A DNA stretch of 64,000 bases from Paenibacillus radicibacter (GCF_024721995.1 NZ_JANQBC010000014.1:1-64000); one strand, 5' to 3'; numbered from the stretch's first letter, positions 1 through 8,334 are shown. A program made the numbers and translations. Notes: a model not told the origin generated them from the sequence alone.

Positions 1-177
1 GGAACCGATAGCCAATAATATCCTAAAAAATTGTTCTGAAAAGTGGGGTAAACCAAACCTCTCGGCTATGCCAAATTCATTTGCTTCTGCATTAAAGAAT
101 ATTGCTGTGACAATCATTAAAGCTGCACCAAAAATGTAAAAATAACTAATTAAAGTCACTCCTAAAGGTCTTTTCAC
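1..177 (-). CDS. partial small membrane protein, 3' end outside window
   Basis: A GTG start at 177 is preceded by an AGGAGGTGGA ribosome binding site. The frame stays open for 59 codons to the window edge, so the C-terminus is missing. The product begins MKRPLGVTLIS and has one clear hydrophobic segment (about residues 5-27) with a second starting near the edge, so it is probably a small integral membrane protein. I do not recognise the family and assign no function. Confidence 0.6.
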   Translation of the reverse strand, partial: MKRPLGVTLISYFYIFGAALMIVTAIFFNAEANEFGIAERFGLPHFSEQFFRILLAIGS

Positions 178-244
178 TCCTCCACCTCCTGTACTCAGAT
201 ATTATTTCATTTAATCCTTTATTCCGCAATCCTGTCCGTTAACT

Positions 245-282
245 GAGAAGGTAGCCGATCCATTGCTGTCGGCTACCTTCTC
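245..282. terminator. 14-bp perfect hairpin, probable terminator of the serine hydrolase gene
   Basis: GAGAAGGTAGCCGA at 245-258 is repeated inverted at 269-282 with a 10-nt loop. It lies just past the end of the serine hydrolase gene and before the edge gene. No strong T-tract follows on either strand, so termination is inferred from position and stem strength. Confidence 0.55.
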
Positions 283-340
283 CTGATGATTTTTGAGCTA
301 AAGTGTTCTCCGTTAGCTTAGTAACTAAAGCGTCCGCCCA

Positions 341-1813
341 TTAATTAATCTCAGCAGTTAATTTTACAGCATCGATTCGATTTCCTGCTGGATCGAAATG
401 TATGAATCGCAAATGTCCATCGGGGTCCGTGTGAAATTCAAGTTGTTCCTCAATGTGCGCGGTAACGCATTTTAGTGTATTCGTTTGTTGAGAAACCGGA
501 ATTAGCTCGTATTTAAACCATGCCCCTTTATTTTTTTGCATGAACAGATTGAGTCTGTTATCCTCAAAGGTCACGACTACTGTGGAGCTGGGGTCAATTC
601 CGAAATGGTAGAATGTGTCGTAAAACAACCCGACTGCAAACCGTGGCGTATCGATAATAGTCAGTTGATCTAAAGCCTCGGTCAAACGATCTGCTTGCAA
701 TGGATCTATATTTCCTTCCGCAGTACTGTATATTCCCGCATACTTTTCAAGTTTATTTGGGGCTATATCTAACGGCTGTATAGCTCCGGGCTTGGCGACT
801 TCTTCTCCCATCACGATCTTGGCTAAACATTGGCTTATTATGTCTATGGGCGTGAGGTTGATATTGCTCAGCACGATAATAGCGATTTCCTCATCGATAT
901 AACGATTGAACTCCACATAAAACCCATTCATCGTTCCGTTATGCCAGACACGCTTTCTTGGCTTATTATTAATGGATTGCTCCGTTACAACCCAGCCATA
1001 ACTCCCGACAGCTGAGGTCATGCTTCCGAATAATTGATCACGCACATGATTTCCAATCAAATCATCCCTATATAACGCCCGATCCCACAGGTAAAGATCA
1101 TCGATCGTTGAGTACATCACACCTGCTCCCACATGTAGGCACATGTCGACATACTCGGTTGGAATGATTCCTTTGCATATGGAGTACCCTGACGCAAATT
1201 GTTTCAGGAGTGTTCTTCCGTCTTCACACCCTGTATTCACTAAATTTAATGGTTTGCAGATGTGTTCAGATATATATCGTTCGTAAGATATCCCCGATGT
1301 CTTCTCAATAATGAAACCAAGCAAAATATAAGGCGAACTGGTGTAACTGAATCCTTCTCCTGGGAGAAACTGCAGTTGTTTATCCTTAAACGAACCAATG
1401 GTTTGTTCTATAGTAGCATACAGCCTCATCGTTTCTTTCCAATAATTTGGGAAGCTTGGGTAATCAGGTATTCCTGAAGTGTTCGTCAATAAATGGTGGA
1501 TCGTAATGATGTCGCCATTCGGATAATCTGGTATGTAAATTTTGATAGGATCATCAATACGAAGCTTTCCCTGCTCTTGCAACTGCAACACAGCCATAGC
1601 GGTAAACCCTTTTGTAAGAGAGCCGATACGAAACTTGGTTTGTGGGCTGTTGGGTACGTCGTGCTCAAAATTCGCCATACCATATCCCTTTCGCAGCAAT
1701 ATCTTATTCCCTTCAGCTACCAAGACTACCCCGTTGAAATACCCCCGGTTCGCTAGCGCGTCCATGTAATCGTTTAATTTTGCTACTGTGCGTGAGGCAT
1801 TACTGGTTCTCAT
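341..1813 (-). CDS. serine hydrolase, class C beta-lactamase / penicillin-binding-like
   Basis: 490 aa. Residues about 10-340 are a beta-lactamase-fold domain: S65-L-T-K68 gives the nucleophile and general base of the SxxK motif, Y156-T-S stands where YxN is usual, and H290-N-G is the third motif. The C-terminal 140 residues look like the beta-barrel extension often attached to such esterase/peptidase enzymes. Family members hydrolyse D-amino-acid peptides or esters; the substrate cannot be told. There is no signal peptide, so it is probably cytoplasmic. The ATG start has AAAGGGGAGAG upstream. The Asn to Ser change in motif 2 is unusual and may lower beta-lactamase-like activity. It is monocistronic, with a palindrome in its promoter region. 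Confidence 0.85.
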   Translation of the reverse strand: MRTSNASRTVAKLNDYMDALANRGYFNGVVLVAEGNKILLRKGYGMANFEHDVPNSPQTKFRIGSLTKGFTAMAVLQLQEQGKLRIDDPIKIYIPDYPNGDIITIHHLLTNTSGIPDYPSFPNYWKETMRLYATIEQTIGSFKDKQLQFLPGEGFSYTSSPYILLGFIIEKTSGISYERYISEHICKPLNLVNTGCEDGRTLLKQFASGYSICKGIIPTEYVDMCLHVGAGVMYSTIDDLYLWDRALYRDDLIGNHVRDQLFGSMTSAVGSYGWVVTEQSINNKPRKRVWHNGTMNGFYVEFNRYIDEEIAIIVLSNINLTPIDIISQCLAKIVMGEEVAKPGAIQPLDIAPNKLEKYAGIYSTAEGNIDPLQADRLTEALDQLTIIDTPRFAVGLFYDTFYHFGIDPSSTVVVTFEDNRLNLFMQKNKGAWFKYELIPVSQQTNTLKCVTAHIEEQLEFHTDPDGHLRFIHFDPAGNRIDAVKLTAEIN

Positions 1814-1842
1814 TTACTCTCCCCTTTGCTCTCGTGTATAAT

Positions 1843-1860
1843 CTGCAACTGCAGTTGCAG
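1843..1860. promoter_or_regulatory. 18-bp perfect palindrome in the serine hydrolase promoter region
   Basis: CTGCAACTGCAGTTGCAG is a perfect palindrome 30 bp upstream of the hydrolase start. On the minus strand it lies between a TTGCCA (-35-like, 1862-1867) and an AT-rich -10 region around 1837-1843, giving an apparent spacer of 19-21 bp. A palindrome inside an over-long spacer is typical of MerR-type operators; the regulator is not in this window, so this is inference. Confidence 0.5.
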
Positions 1861-2276
1861 CTTGGCAATTCCCATGCCTTGTTATGTGCGTACGAGCGAA
1901 GCAGCGCACGGCCAATTTTAAGCATAGTTTCACAATATCACAGATATAGAAGTACATTTAGGGAGAAAATATTTATAATCAAATTTACCCCTTCCTGATA
2001 AAAGAAATCTGCCCGTTAGTATAATGAAAAAAGCAACCTATCGATAATCGGCTGCCTTCTTGTTGCTATTGAATTACCTCGATTTAATCCGATGCCGCTA
2101 TTGTACGCAACCGTGATGAAGTAGCAAAGCTTGATCTCCTCTTTCATGCCAAAGGTTAACTAGTGACGCGTTCGATTGTTTACAGAGAGCGGTTTTGGAT
2201 AGTATGATTAGTGATATTGCGCATGACAAGCCATTGATTGCGCAGCTACCAAATTAGGAATGGGGAGAAGTCCAAG
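1861..2276. other. intergenic region with possible gene debris
   Basis: No intact gene is seen. Around 2097-2160 and 2182-2257 (+ strand) short frames read like ends of genes (for example ...LDLLFHAKG-stop and ...DKPLIAQLPN-stop), but too little is left to name a family. An imperfect hairpin at about 2031-2068 resembles the one at 245-282. Confidence 0.3.
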
Positions 2277-2600
2277 ATGCCGACGATTCAAATTGAAGGA
2301 AGAGACTCCTATGAAGTTGCAGAAGGTACTAAACTTGTGCTTGCCCTGGAGGATAACGGGGTAGACATATTGCACCGCTGCGGCGGCAACACCAAATGCA
2401 CGACGTGCCGGGTCGAAGTGGTGGATGGAGACGCCGGTCCGGTTGGAGAAGCGGAAGCCTCTCTTCTACAGGCAAAAGGCATTCTGGAATCGAACATCCG
2501 CTTATCGTGCCAAATTCGAGTACATAACGATCTTACTGTAAAACCGGTGATGACGGTATCGTCATCCGGCCTGGAGCCAGGCAATCGGCCACAAGACTAA
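2277..2600 (+). CDS. 2Fe-2S ferredoxin
   Basis: 107 aa. C35, C41 and C44 (spacing C-x5-C-x2-C) with C78 are the ligands of a plant/adrenodoxin-type [2Fe-2S] cluster, within a beta-grasp fold that spans the protein. It is a soluble electron carrier; the partner reductase or oxidase is not adjacent. I chose the ATG at 2277 because GGGGAG lies 11 nt upstream and homology starts here; the open frame extends to a TTG at 2238 without a ribosome site. A strong terminator follows, so it is monocistronic. Confidence 0.9.
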   Translation: MPTIQIEGRDSYEVAEGTKLVLALEDNGVDILHRCGGNTKCTTCRVEVVDGDAGPVGEAEASLLQAKGILESNIRLSCQIRVHNDLTVKPVMTVSSSGLEPGNRPQD

Positions 2601-2629
2601 CCGATCGCGAACCGGTTTCCGGGCTCGTA

Positions 2630-2660
2630 ACCACGCTGAGGTGCTCAGCGTGGTTTTTTA
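2630..2660 (+). terminator. intrinsic terminator of the ferredoxin gene
   Basis: CCACGCTGAG, loop GTG, CTCAGCGTGG (2631-2653), followed by TTTTTT. Confidence 0.9.
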
Positions 2661-2698
2661 TTGGATGGCCTTGGCCTGTTAACCGAACCAGCCTAGCT

Positions 2699-2860
2699 TT
2701 ATGCGAACATGTCGCGGACCTCGTCGTGCAGCGAACGCAGCGGTCGCCCGGCTAGTAGCTCAAAATCCGGCGATACGCTTCCCATATCGGATAAAGACAG
2801 CAATCGATACATATCGCTTGACTTCGCCGGAACGGTATAACGTCTGTCATCGCGCCTGTT
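2699..2860 (-). pseudogene. C-terminal fragment of an NmrA/SDR-type NAD(P)-binding protein
   Basis: On the minus strand about 53 codons stay open and end at TAA (2699-2701). The reading ...SPDFELLAGRPLRSL... is the kind of tail seen in NmrA-like NAD(P)H-binding proteins. The Rossmann part is absent and there is no start with a ribosome site, so this is debris. Confidence 0.5.
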
Positions 2861-3032
2861 AAATCTTGTTCTGCTTCTTATGAAAGGTTTTAATCTATTT
2901 AACTAGCGTGTCCCGTTAGCGTAATAACGATGGTTAAGTCCCTGCATAGACATGGTCAATACGTAGTTGCTAAGTCTAATGGCATCATTACGAAAGAGTG
3001 TAATCATCATATATCTCTTTAAGCTTTTCAGG

Positions 3033-3230
3033 ACTTCGGATGCCACTTACCTGAAGGATGTGCCGACCGGCGGCAACAACGGCTGGCTTCTTGCAGCATC
3101 TATCCTGTTCGGTGCTCTGATTGGCCTCGCCAGTGTCGAACGTGATGACAAAGGTAAAACGTATGTAACAACCGGTATTGCTAGCGTTGCCAGTGGCAAA
3201 GGAAAACGCCTAGTCAAACTTCGTTATTGA
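3033..3230 (+). pseudogene. truncated, internally deleted copy of the membrane gene at 24610
   Basis: The stretch 3033-3191 matches 24728-24900 almost base for base, except for a 15-nt in-frame loss (GALIGAVLIGLV became GALIGLA). It then jumps to a match with 25208-25240, which lies beyond the stop codon of the intact gene. The copy therefore lost its N-terminus, its C-terminal membrane segments and about 300 bp of downstream DNA. No ribosome site or start is apparent. Confidence 0.8.
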
Positions 3231-3240
3231 AATCCAGAAT

Positions 3241-3384
3241 AACGGTAATCGGTACACATTCTTGGCTCTTTTCGGCAATCGGTATATATTGTTGAGATTT
3301 AATTTTGCAAACAATATATACCGATAAAATAAAAAACCGCCATTTACGCGGATATCAATCGGACCATATTGTTGACACTCGACA
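3241..3384 (-). mobile_element. IS21-like end with multiple internal repeats (copy 1)
   Basis: Read on the minus strand the unit starts with TGTCGAGTGTCAACAATA at 3384 and contains repeats of CAACAATATRTACCGATT and close variants near 3375, 3297 and 3265; one further copy (3309-3325) is inverted. TG-starting ends with several about 20-bp internal repeats are a hallmark of IS21-family elements. No transposase genes are present. Two related clusters lie at 6760 and 14079. The IS21 assignment is inference. Confidence 0.45.
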
Positions 3385-4290
3385 CCTTATTGTACGCTGA
3401 ATCTAAACCGGTTGCATAACTACTTCTTTTATTATCAGTGATTAAAGAATTGCAATCTATTTTATTTACTGCTTTCTTCAATTCATCATTAAATATATGA
3501 GTATAAATCATTGTAGTTTGGATCGACGAATGTCCCAATTGATCTCTCAATTTTGGAACATCGTTATTCTCTTGATGGTACCTGGTTGCAAATGAATGTC
3601 TGAGTGTATACGGATAAAGATGGTTTACCAAATGCATTTACGTATTTCTTTACCATTTTCTCTAGAGATCTTGGAGTGTACCTTCTCTATTTCCCCTTTG
3701 GACCAACTTGAGCTGCAATGAATAAAGACTTTTCAGATTTATCGATCTTATACCGGCTTTCACGATTTTTAAATAATCTGTAAGATCGCGCTTCGCTTGT
3801 TCGCTAAAGTAGACATATTGTTCTTTATTACCTTTTCGTATAGCACGAATGCAGCACCATATTAATTCACTATGCCGTAATCAGAAGCAATAAACATCCT
3901 TAATTGTTCAAACTCATCTTCTCCGCGCAGAATCTTGCTTCTGATTCGATGCGCGATAACTTCCTGGTCTTCTTTAATCTAATTCAATTCAATTTTAGCC
4001 AGTACATTACGTTGAATATATGGTAGTAACTCTGACGGTTCAGCTTTGTTCTGCAAATAATTGAACAAGGACTTTAGTGCTGATAATTTTCGTTTAAATG
4101 TGAATTTGGAATTGTTCAATCTAACTTCAAGATGTAATAAAAAGTTCTCGATTTGCTGCTTTTTTATTTTTTCTAGTATGTTTAGCGGGACATCCACTCG
4201 GTTCCCTATATGGATACCTTCTGCTACTATCCAATCAAAGAAGATTATGTAGTCGTGGCAATAATTGATTAAGGTGGATGACGCAAGTTT
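3385..4290 (-). pseudogene. XerS-like tyrosine recombinase, decayed
   Basis: N-terminal core-binding domain pieces (3979-4290, ...DVPLNILEKIKKQQIENFLL...) and the C-terminal catalytic part with LRHSFATR, LGHSSIQTT and the tyrosine motif IYTH (3400-3640) align in order with XerS, the single-recombinase chromosome-dimer resolvase of Firmicutes. Between the fragments reading IASDYG and RKGNKEQ the segment holding the first catalytic Arg is missing, and several frameshifts and stops interrupt the frame. The 3' end runs into the IS21-like repeat. Confidence 0.75.
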
Positions 4291-4619
4291 TCTGCGTTGA
4301 ACGTTAGGTGCTGTAGACGTGCAATAGCAGCTTGTCAGGACCTAAACTACTACATATTTTTATAAAGTATCCTGCCGTGGCCAAAGTAATGTAGCGTGAT
4401 ACCTTGGTATGGATATAAGTAGGTTTGCGGATATAACAGTACCTGAAGATGCCAGAAATAAATTTTATGGACGCAGCCCGACGGCTCTGGGTCGTGAATG
4501 AAAAGCAAATCGGATAAACCAAGAATTACGAACGCTCCCGGGTATTGGATGCAAGAGGTTGACAGCTTAATGCGGATCATTGTGAAATAGACAATTAGCC
4601 CTGAATAATCCCAATTCGT
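4291..4619. other. no recognisable gene
   Basis: Short overlapping frames exist on the minus strand, but none has a ribosome binding site or a composition like its neighbours. I see nothing I can name here. Confidence 0.4.
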
Positions 4620-4656
4620 CCAAAAAGCCCTTTATTGGGGAGAAAATAAAGGGCTG
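4620..4656 (-). terminator. terminator of the ECF sigma operon
   Basis: On the minus strand AGCCCTTTATT pairs with AATAAAGGGCT (4626-4655), followed by TTTTT. Confidence 0.85.
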
Positions 4657-4692
4657 CTGACACTTTTTCCACATCTGATACTTTAACTCTAA

Positions 4693-5430
4693 CTAATCAT
4701 TCCAATTCATGTTCACTTTTCCTTTAGCTGCATCCCCATATAGATGTAGTATAACTCTGCTGTTTTCTGAATAATTACTCAAATCCCAAACATAGTTTGA
4801 ATCTATATTATTGAGCGAAATGCGTTTTTCTTCTTTGCCATCCACGCTAATGCCCATTTCCAATGTACCCTTTTCAACTTTGGCACTGACGTTCAGAGCG
4901 CTTGGAGTTCCATTTTTCATGACTATAGCCCGACTTTTCTCCCCATTAAAGTACCAGAAGGACAACTTCCAAACACCTGGAATCCTCGTTTCAGTCTGAA
5001 CAATAGAAATATTTTTTGATGAAAACATTCCTGGCTGTACGTAAACACTAGCAACTAAAGTGAAAATCATTAAAATGAATGTCAATACGACACATGTACA
5101 CGCAAAAATCAATGGCTTTCTGCTATTGTTTTTTGATGTAGTCAATGATCCCCCACCTTGTGCCATGGCAGCACCACAACTTGAGCAATAGGGTTTTCCT
5201 TGCTGTGTCTTAGATCCACATGAAGGACATAATGTTTGTTGCTGCTGGCGTCCAATAAGAAAATACAGCAACAGTCCAATAAAGCTGGGGACCAGCACCA
5301 CAATTAAAGTCCACATCCCTGCTTCAAGCCCGCGTGATTTTGCATCCCGATACGTCCAGATTCCTAAACCGACCATTGCCATTACAACGAGCAGCAAAGC
5401 TACTCCAGCCAATCCAATTATGTTCCACAT
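4693..5430 (-). CDS. membrane protein with PLDc_N-like region and zinc ribbon
   Basis: 245 aa. Residues 1-65 hold two membrane helices in a PLDc_N-like arrangement (first helix, W-T-Y-R-D-A-K-S-R-G loop, second helix). Residues about 68-87 form a zinc ribbon (CPSC ... CSSC). A third helix follows at about 108-133, and the last 100 residues are a predicted extracytoplasmic beta-rich domain. It is the last gene of the sigma-factor operon and overlaps the gene before it by 13 bp. A signalling or envelope-stress role is likely from context only. Confidence 0.75.
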   Translation of the reverse strand: MWNIIGLAGVALLLVVMAMVGLGIWTYRDAKSRGLEAGMWTLIVVLVPSFIGLLLYFLIGRQQQQTLCPSCGSKTQQGKPYCSSCGAAMAQGGGSLTTSKNNSRKPLIFACTCVVLTFILMIFTLVASVYVQPGMFSSKNISIVQTETRIPGVWKLSFWYFNGEKSRAIVMKNGTPSALNVSAKVEKGTLEMGISVDGKEEKRISLNNIDSNYVWDLSNYSENSRVILHLYGDAAKGKVNMNWND

Positions 5431-5756
5431 GAATAATCAACATCCTTTCTCGTCCATGCCTTTCGAACGAATCCTGACAGCACGCTAGCGCAAAGGATCA
5501 AACCACCTCCAAAAATGATGGCCAAATACGAAATCAATGAGCCGGGCAGAAGAAAACAAATAATTGCAACAAAAGCCAATGTTTGCATACCACTAATCAC
5601 AGCAAGCAACCACCATGGTATGTTAATACTTGATTCTTGGCTGCGTATCTTATGAATAAGCGCAGCCTGTATAGCCGGATGAGGTGTTTCTTCCGTTAAT
5701 AACGAACTCCGTATAAGATCGTCCACCTCATCTTCCAAAAAAAGTTTATCCGTCAT
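5418..5756 (-). CDS. small two-helix membrane protein, possible anti-sigma partner
   Basis: 112 aa with a soluble N-terminus of about 45 residues and two membrane helices (about 48-70 and 74-95). It starts inside the stop codon of the ECF sigma gene (ATGA overlap), which implies translational coupling. Genes in this position usually encode the anti-sigma factor, but no zinc-binding HxxxCxxC anti-sigma motif is visible, so the role is inferred from gene order. Confidence 0.7.
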   Translation of the reverse strand: MTDKLFLEDEVDDLIRSSLLTEETPHPAIQAALIHKIRSQESSINIPWWLLAVISGMQTLAFVAIICFLLPGSLISYLAIIFGGGLILCASVLSGFVRKAWTRKDVDYSCGT

Positions 5757-6277
5757 ACTGGATCCCTCTCCAATTCTTTTTTTAGTTTCTGGCGCGCTTG
5801 ATGTAATCGGCTTTTTACCGTACCTTCTGGAATTAGAAGAGCTTTTGCAATCTCATGTACTGGCAAATCACTCATGTAGTACAATAAAATGGGTATACGC
5901 AGTTTTTCCGGCAAATCCTGAACAGCCTTTCTCACTTCCGTATTGCGCTGCTTTTCTTCGAATTCGTGATCCGTAAATATTGAACTGGATATATTGTTTA
6001 ACTCACCAGAACCATCATCTTGGATGGGAGCAATTCTTTGTCTTCGGACATATTTTTTACGTTCATCATGCCAGATCCTCGCTGCCACTGCCATTAAGAA
6101 TCCGGCCGGATTATTCGCTTGATCAATTTGTAGAGACAAATTGAGTACACGGAGAAAGGTCTGCTGATACAAATCGTCTGCGTCCGCTTGGCTCCATGTC
6201 AACTTTCGGCAGAGAGTGTAAACACGACTACCATACGCATATACCAATCGCTCTACCTCCTGCGGATCAACTGCCAT
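5753..6277 (-). CDS. ECF-type RNA polymerase sigma factor
   Basis: 174 aa. Region 2 includes DADDLYQQTFLRVL (core binding and -10 recognition); region 4 near the C-terminus is a helix-turn-helix reading VHEIAKALLIPEGTVKSRLH. It directs RNA polymerase to a stress regulon, probably including its own operon. I chose the ATG at 6277 because GGGGGGAGGAAT lies directly upstream; a GTG at 6295 would place that ribosome site inside the gene. It is first in a three-gene operon with the two membrane proteins downstream. I could not find a convincing ECF promoter upstream. Confidence 0.92.
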   Translation of the reverse strand: MAVDPQEVERLVYAYGSRVYTLCRKLTWSQADADDLYQQTFLRVLNLSLQIDQANNPAGFLMAVAARIWHDERKKYVRRQRIAPIQDDGSGELNNISSSIFTDHEFEEKQRNTEVRKAVQDLPEKLRIPILLYYMSDLPVHEIAKALLIPEGTVKSRLHQARQKLKKELERDPV

Positions 6278-6759
6278 ATTCCTCCCCCCCTTCACTTATA
6301 TATCTGCATAACTAAAGGAACGGTTCGAAAAAAAAGAAAGAAACCTCCAAATTAGTGTTACCCTCTCCGAATTTCCCCCATGAAAAATCCCCTACAAGTA
6401 AACTGTTGTGCGTTTTCTTAACACTTGTCTACTCAAAGGGGACAATATCAAATTTATAGGTAAGCGTCAATTAGCCTCCACCTTGTCATTAAGATGAGGG
6501 CTAGATAAGCTATGAATTAGGACTTGAACACGCGACAAGTCAGCGGAATCGAGGATGACCAGAGAAGTAACTTGTCCAACGCATCGGAATCTTTCGGATC
6601 CGGAAGCTGTGGAAGCTGTTCGAACAGGTACGTCAGGTATTAAAATGAATGTAGCCCATTCTCCTTGGCTGTTCCTCGGGACCGTCAAGCCGAGTTTGAC
6701 CCAGAGAGCTATTACGCATATCTACTTCAGTGATTAAACGACAGTGTACCTCCCTATAA
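6278..6759. other. no intact gene upstream of the sigma operon
   Basis: The stretch is AT-rich near the sigma gene and more GC-rich at 6530-6700. A 73-codon minus-strand frame at 6467-6688 and a shadow on the plus strand lack ribosome sites and resemble nothing known to me. Confidence 0.35.
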
Positions 6760-6903
6760 CGACAATCGGATCATATTCTTGGCTCTTATCGATAATCGGT
6801 ACGTATTGTTGTCACAGAATTTTGACAAAAATTTGTACTGATAAAATAAATAAACCGCGATTTACGCTGATATTAATCGGACCATATTGTTGACTTTCGA
6901 CAG
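6760..6903 (-). mobile_element. IS21-like end with multiple internal repeats (copy 2)
   Basis: Aligns with 3241-3384 over its full length at clearly recognisable identity. The minus-strand reading starts TGTCGAAAGTCAACAATA at 6902, followed by the shared AT-rich stretch and the repeats near 6800 and 6775. No transposase is nearby, apart from unrelated IS3 debris. Confidence 0.45.
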
Positions 6904-6989
6904 TTAAGTTAATGTTAATAAATGCTGTCTAGCGCCACAAATGTTCCTACATTAATGACACAATTTTACCGGGTTCACGAACGTGGGAC

Positions 6990-7359
6990 CCCTAGTCATT
7001 CACAAGCCCGTGAGATATTTAATTCACCTCGAAAAGACTCTAAACAAGCTACTACAAGTTCTGATTCCACCCACTTTTCTAACTCCTTGTACTTTTTTAG
7101 CACGTCCAGCTGCTGTTTAAGATAACGATTTTCTAGTGTAAGCATCTCTATCTCCGAAGTGACCTCAGTACCTTTGCCATAGCAATATTGTTTGCCAACA
7201 GGCTGCTCCAACCTATGCCACTCACCATTTTTACACCATCTCATCCAAGTTTCTTTCGTATATGGATTTGCTCCATAACTTCTTTAACGGGAACAACAGC
7301 CAATCTCATTCCAATAGCTTTCATCTTTATTTTTTTGGATAACTTACTCTTGTTGCCAT
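6990..7359 (-). pseudogene. IS3-family (IS150-like) transposase OrfA, frameshifted
   Basis: An ATG at 7359 with GGAGGTG upstream begins MATRVSYPKK. A shift in a run of A residues and a second shift near 7247 break the frame, after which it continues to a leucine-zipper segment (ENRYLKQQLDVLKKYKELE) typical of OrfA. OrfB, the DDE transposase, is absent. The sequence around 7430-7455 may be a degenerate terminal repeat. Confidence 0.7.
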
Positions 7360-7477
7360 GACAAAAACACCTCCAAGATTGTCCCTATATCTCACGACAT
7401 AATGGATTTCACTTAAAGGTGTTTTGATTTGTCTCACGCTAAGGGTTCAGACCCCTTATAGTACTTACTATTATGGT

Positions 7478-7543
7478 TTATCTTTTCAACCAAATTGTGC
7501 AACCAATAATTACCAAAAGAATAAAAAGAAGTAGTATTACCAT
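7478..7543 (-). CDS. 21-codon hydrophobic frame, partial duplicate of the microprotein beside it
   Basis: Reads MVILLLFILLVIIG then CTIWLKR. Its ATG overlaps the stop of the YjcZ-like gene (ATGGTAA), so coupled translation is possible. The hydrophobic core is encoded by a DNA repeat of the neighbour. It lacks the glycine-rich start, so it may be only a relic of the duplication. Confidence 0.35.
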   Translation of the reverse strand: MVILLLFILLVIIGCTIWLKR

Positions 7544-7594
7544 CTACATATTGAGCAACTAATAATTACCAAAAGAATAAAAAGAACTAGTATT
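7504..7594. repeat. two about 35-bp direct repeats encoding a hydrophobic core
   Basis: The unit that reads AATAATTACCAAAAGAATAA and on through about 7538 recurs almost unchanged at 7560-7594. It codes for LFILLVII in both microproteins on the minus strand. Confidence 0.8.
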
Positions 7595-7647
7595 GAACTT
7601 GTGGAATTCCCAAATCCAAATCCTCCCAATCCTCCAACTTCACCCAT
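7537..7647 (-). CDS. YjcZ-family sporulation microprotein
   Basis: 36 aa: a short glycine-rich start (MGEVGGLGGFGFGN) followed by one hydrophobic helix (SSILVLFILLVIIS). This two-part layout is characteristic of the YjcZ family of tiny membrane proteins made in sporulating Bacillales, though their biochemical role is unknown. GGAGGGG lies 6 nt upstream of the ATG. Its helix-coding DNA has been duplicated in tandem just downstream. Confidence 0.6.
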   Translation of the reverse strand: MGEVGGLGGFGFGNSTSSILVLFILLVIISCSICRW

Positions 7648-7742
7648 ATAAGACCCCTCCTTCCATCTTTCGAGATATTATATGTCCCAATAAATATTAT
7701 GATTAGACGAAAGTACTTGGTTATTTGTTTATTTTGTTTAGG

Positions 7743-7768
7743 CGGAAAAAAGCACCGGTTAGGTGCTT
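7743..7768 (-). terminator. small intrinsic terminator
   Basis: On the minus strand AAGCACC pairs with GGTGCTT and a run of T follows. It ends a short frame starting with GTG at 7829 (AAAGGGTGG overlapping the start, TATAAT-like box near 7850); I cannot say whether that frame is a gene. Confidence 0.55.
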
Positions 7769-7769
7769 G

Positions 7770-8044
7770 TCCAACTTGTTTAATTGCCGCGAGATTATCT
7801 TGATGTACCCCTAAGCTTAGTTGCTCCACCCTTTAGACTTTGCCTTATTATAGAATAGTACCTAGCCCCTTTTTTCTATTCGTTATTATAAGGCGTTTCC
7901 GCGATATTGTGGGTTACATTGAGTCATTTGATGACAATGTAGGAAGTATTGTGCTTTTTTTTGATGACAACAAATTACCTACATAAAAATTAAAAACCCT
8001 GATTTGACAGGCTTCTTGAATAGATGTTATGTTGGATCATTTTT
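7770..8044. other. no recognisable gene
   Basis: AT-rich and without a convincing frame. It may hold a promoter reading leftward (TATAAT-like box at 7846-7853). Confidence 0.3.
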
Positions 8045-8290
8045 GTCGCTGGACAAATGCGTATATATCACTGTCGTTTGGATCGATGAATGCCCTAATT
8101 CATTCTTTAATCTTGAGACATTATTTTTTCTAATTGATATCGTTATTTATGTCAAGATCTTCTAAGTTAATACCTGTTTTTTCAGAAAGTCTTAGCCCTG
8201 AACCAAGAATTAACGATATAATAGCAGTGACTCACTCTCGATTTAATGTATGATATTTATTAATCTTCTTGATATGTATAACTATTACAA
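8045..8290 (-). pseudogene. XerS-like recombinase fragment 2
   Basis: Minus-strand pieces read LILGSGLRLSEKTGINLEDL (first catalytic Arg region) and then, after a deletion and frameshifts, ELGHSSIQTTVIYTH (His and Tyr motifs). It is related to the remnant at 3385-4290 but keeps a different part. Confidence 0.7.
8234..8265. repeat. left member of a 32-bp imperfect direct repeat bracketing hflX copy 1
   Basis: The core TTAATGTATGATATTTAT recurs at 10252-10283, inside another XerS-like fragment. The two copies flank the hflX module. Confidence 0.65.
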
Positions 8291-8334
8291 TTCCATATTT
8301 TTGTGTTGACCGTTTAGTTGCTCCTACTCTTTAA

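Noticed and set aside
3344-3400. The last codons of the XerS-like frame (VSSVNNMVRLISA) as genuine protein
   Set aside because: This part is encoded by the IS21-like repeat, which recurs at 6760 and 14079, so it is read-through into the element.
6555-6737. 60-codon plus-strand frame
   Set aside because: No ribosome site, no recognisable motif, and an equally long overlapping frame on the other strand.
7504-7594. Direct repeats as a possible CRISPR unit
   Set aside because: Only two units, coding for a hydrophobic peptide, and no cas genes in the window.
7587-7829. 80-codon minus-strand frame (MEQLSLGVHQDN...)
   Set aside because: It runs through a terminator hairpin and into the YjcZ-like gene in another frame; only the first 20 codons could be real and I cannot name them.
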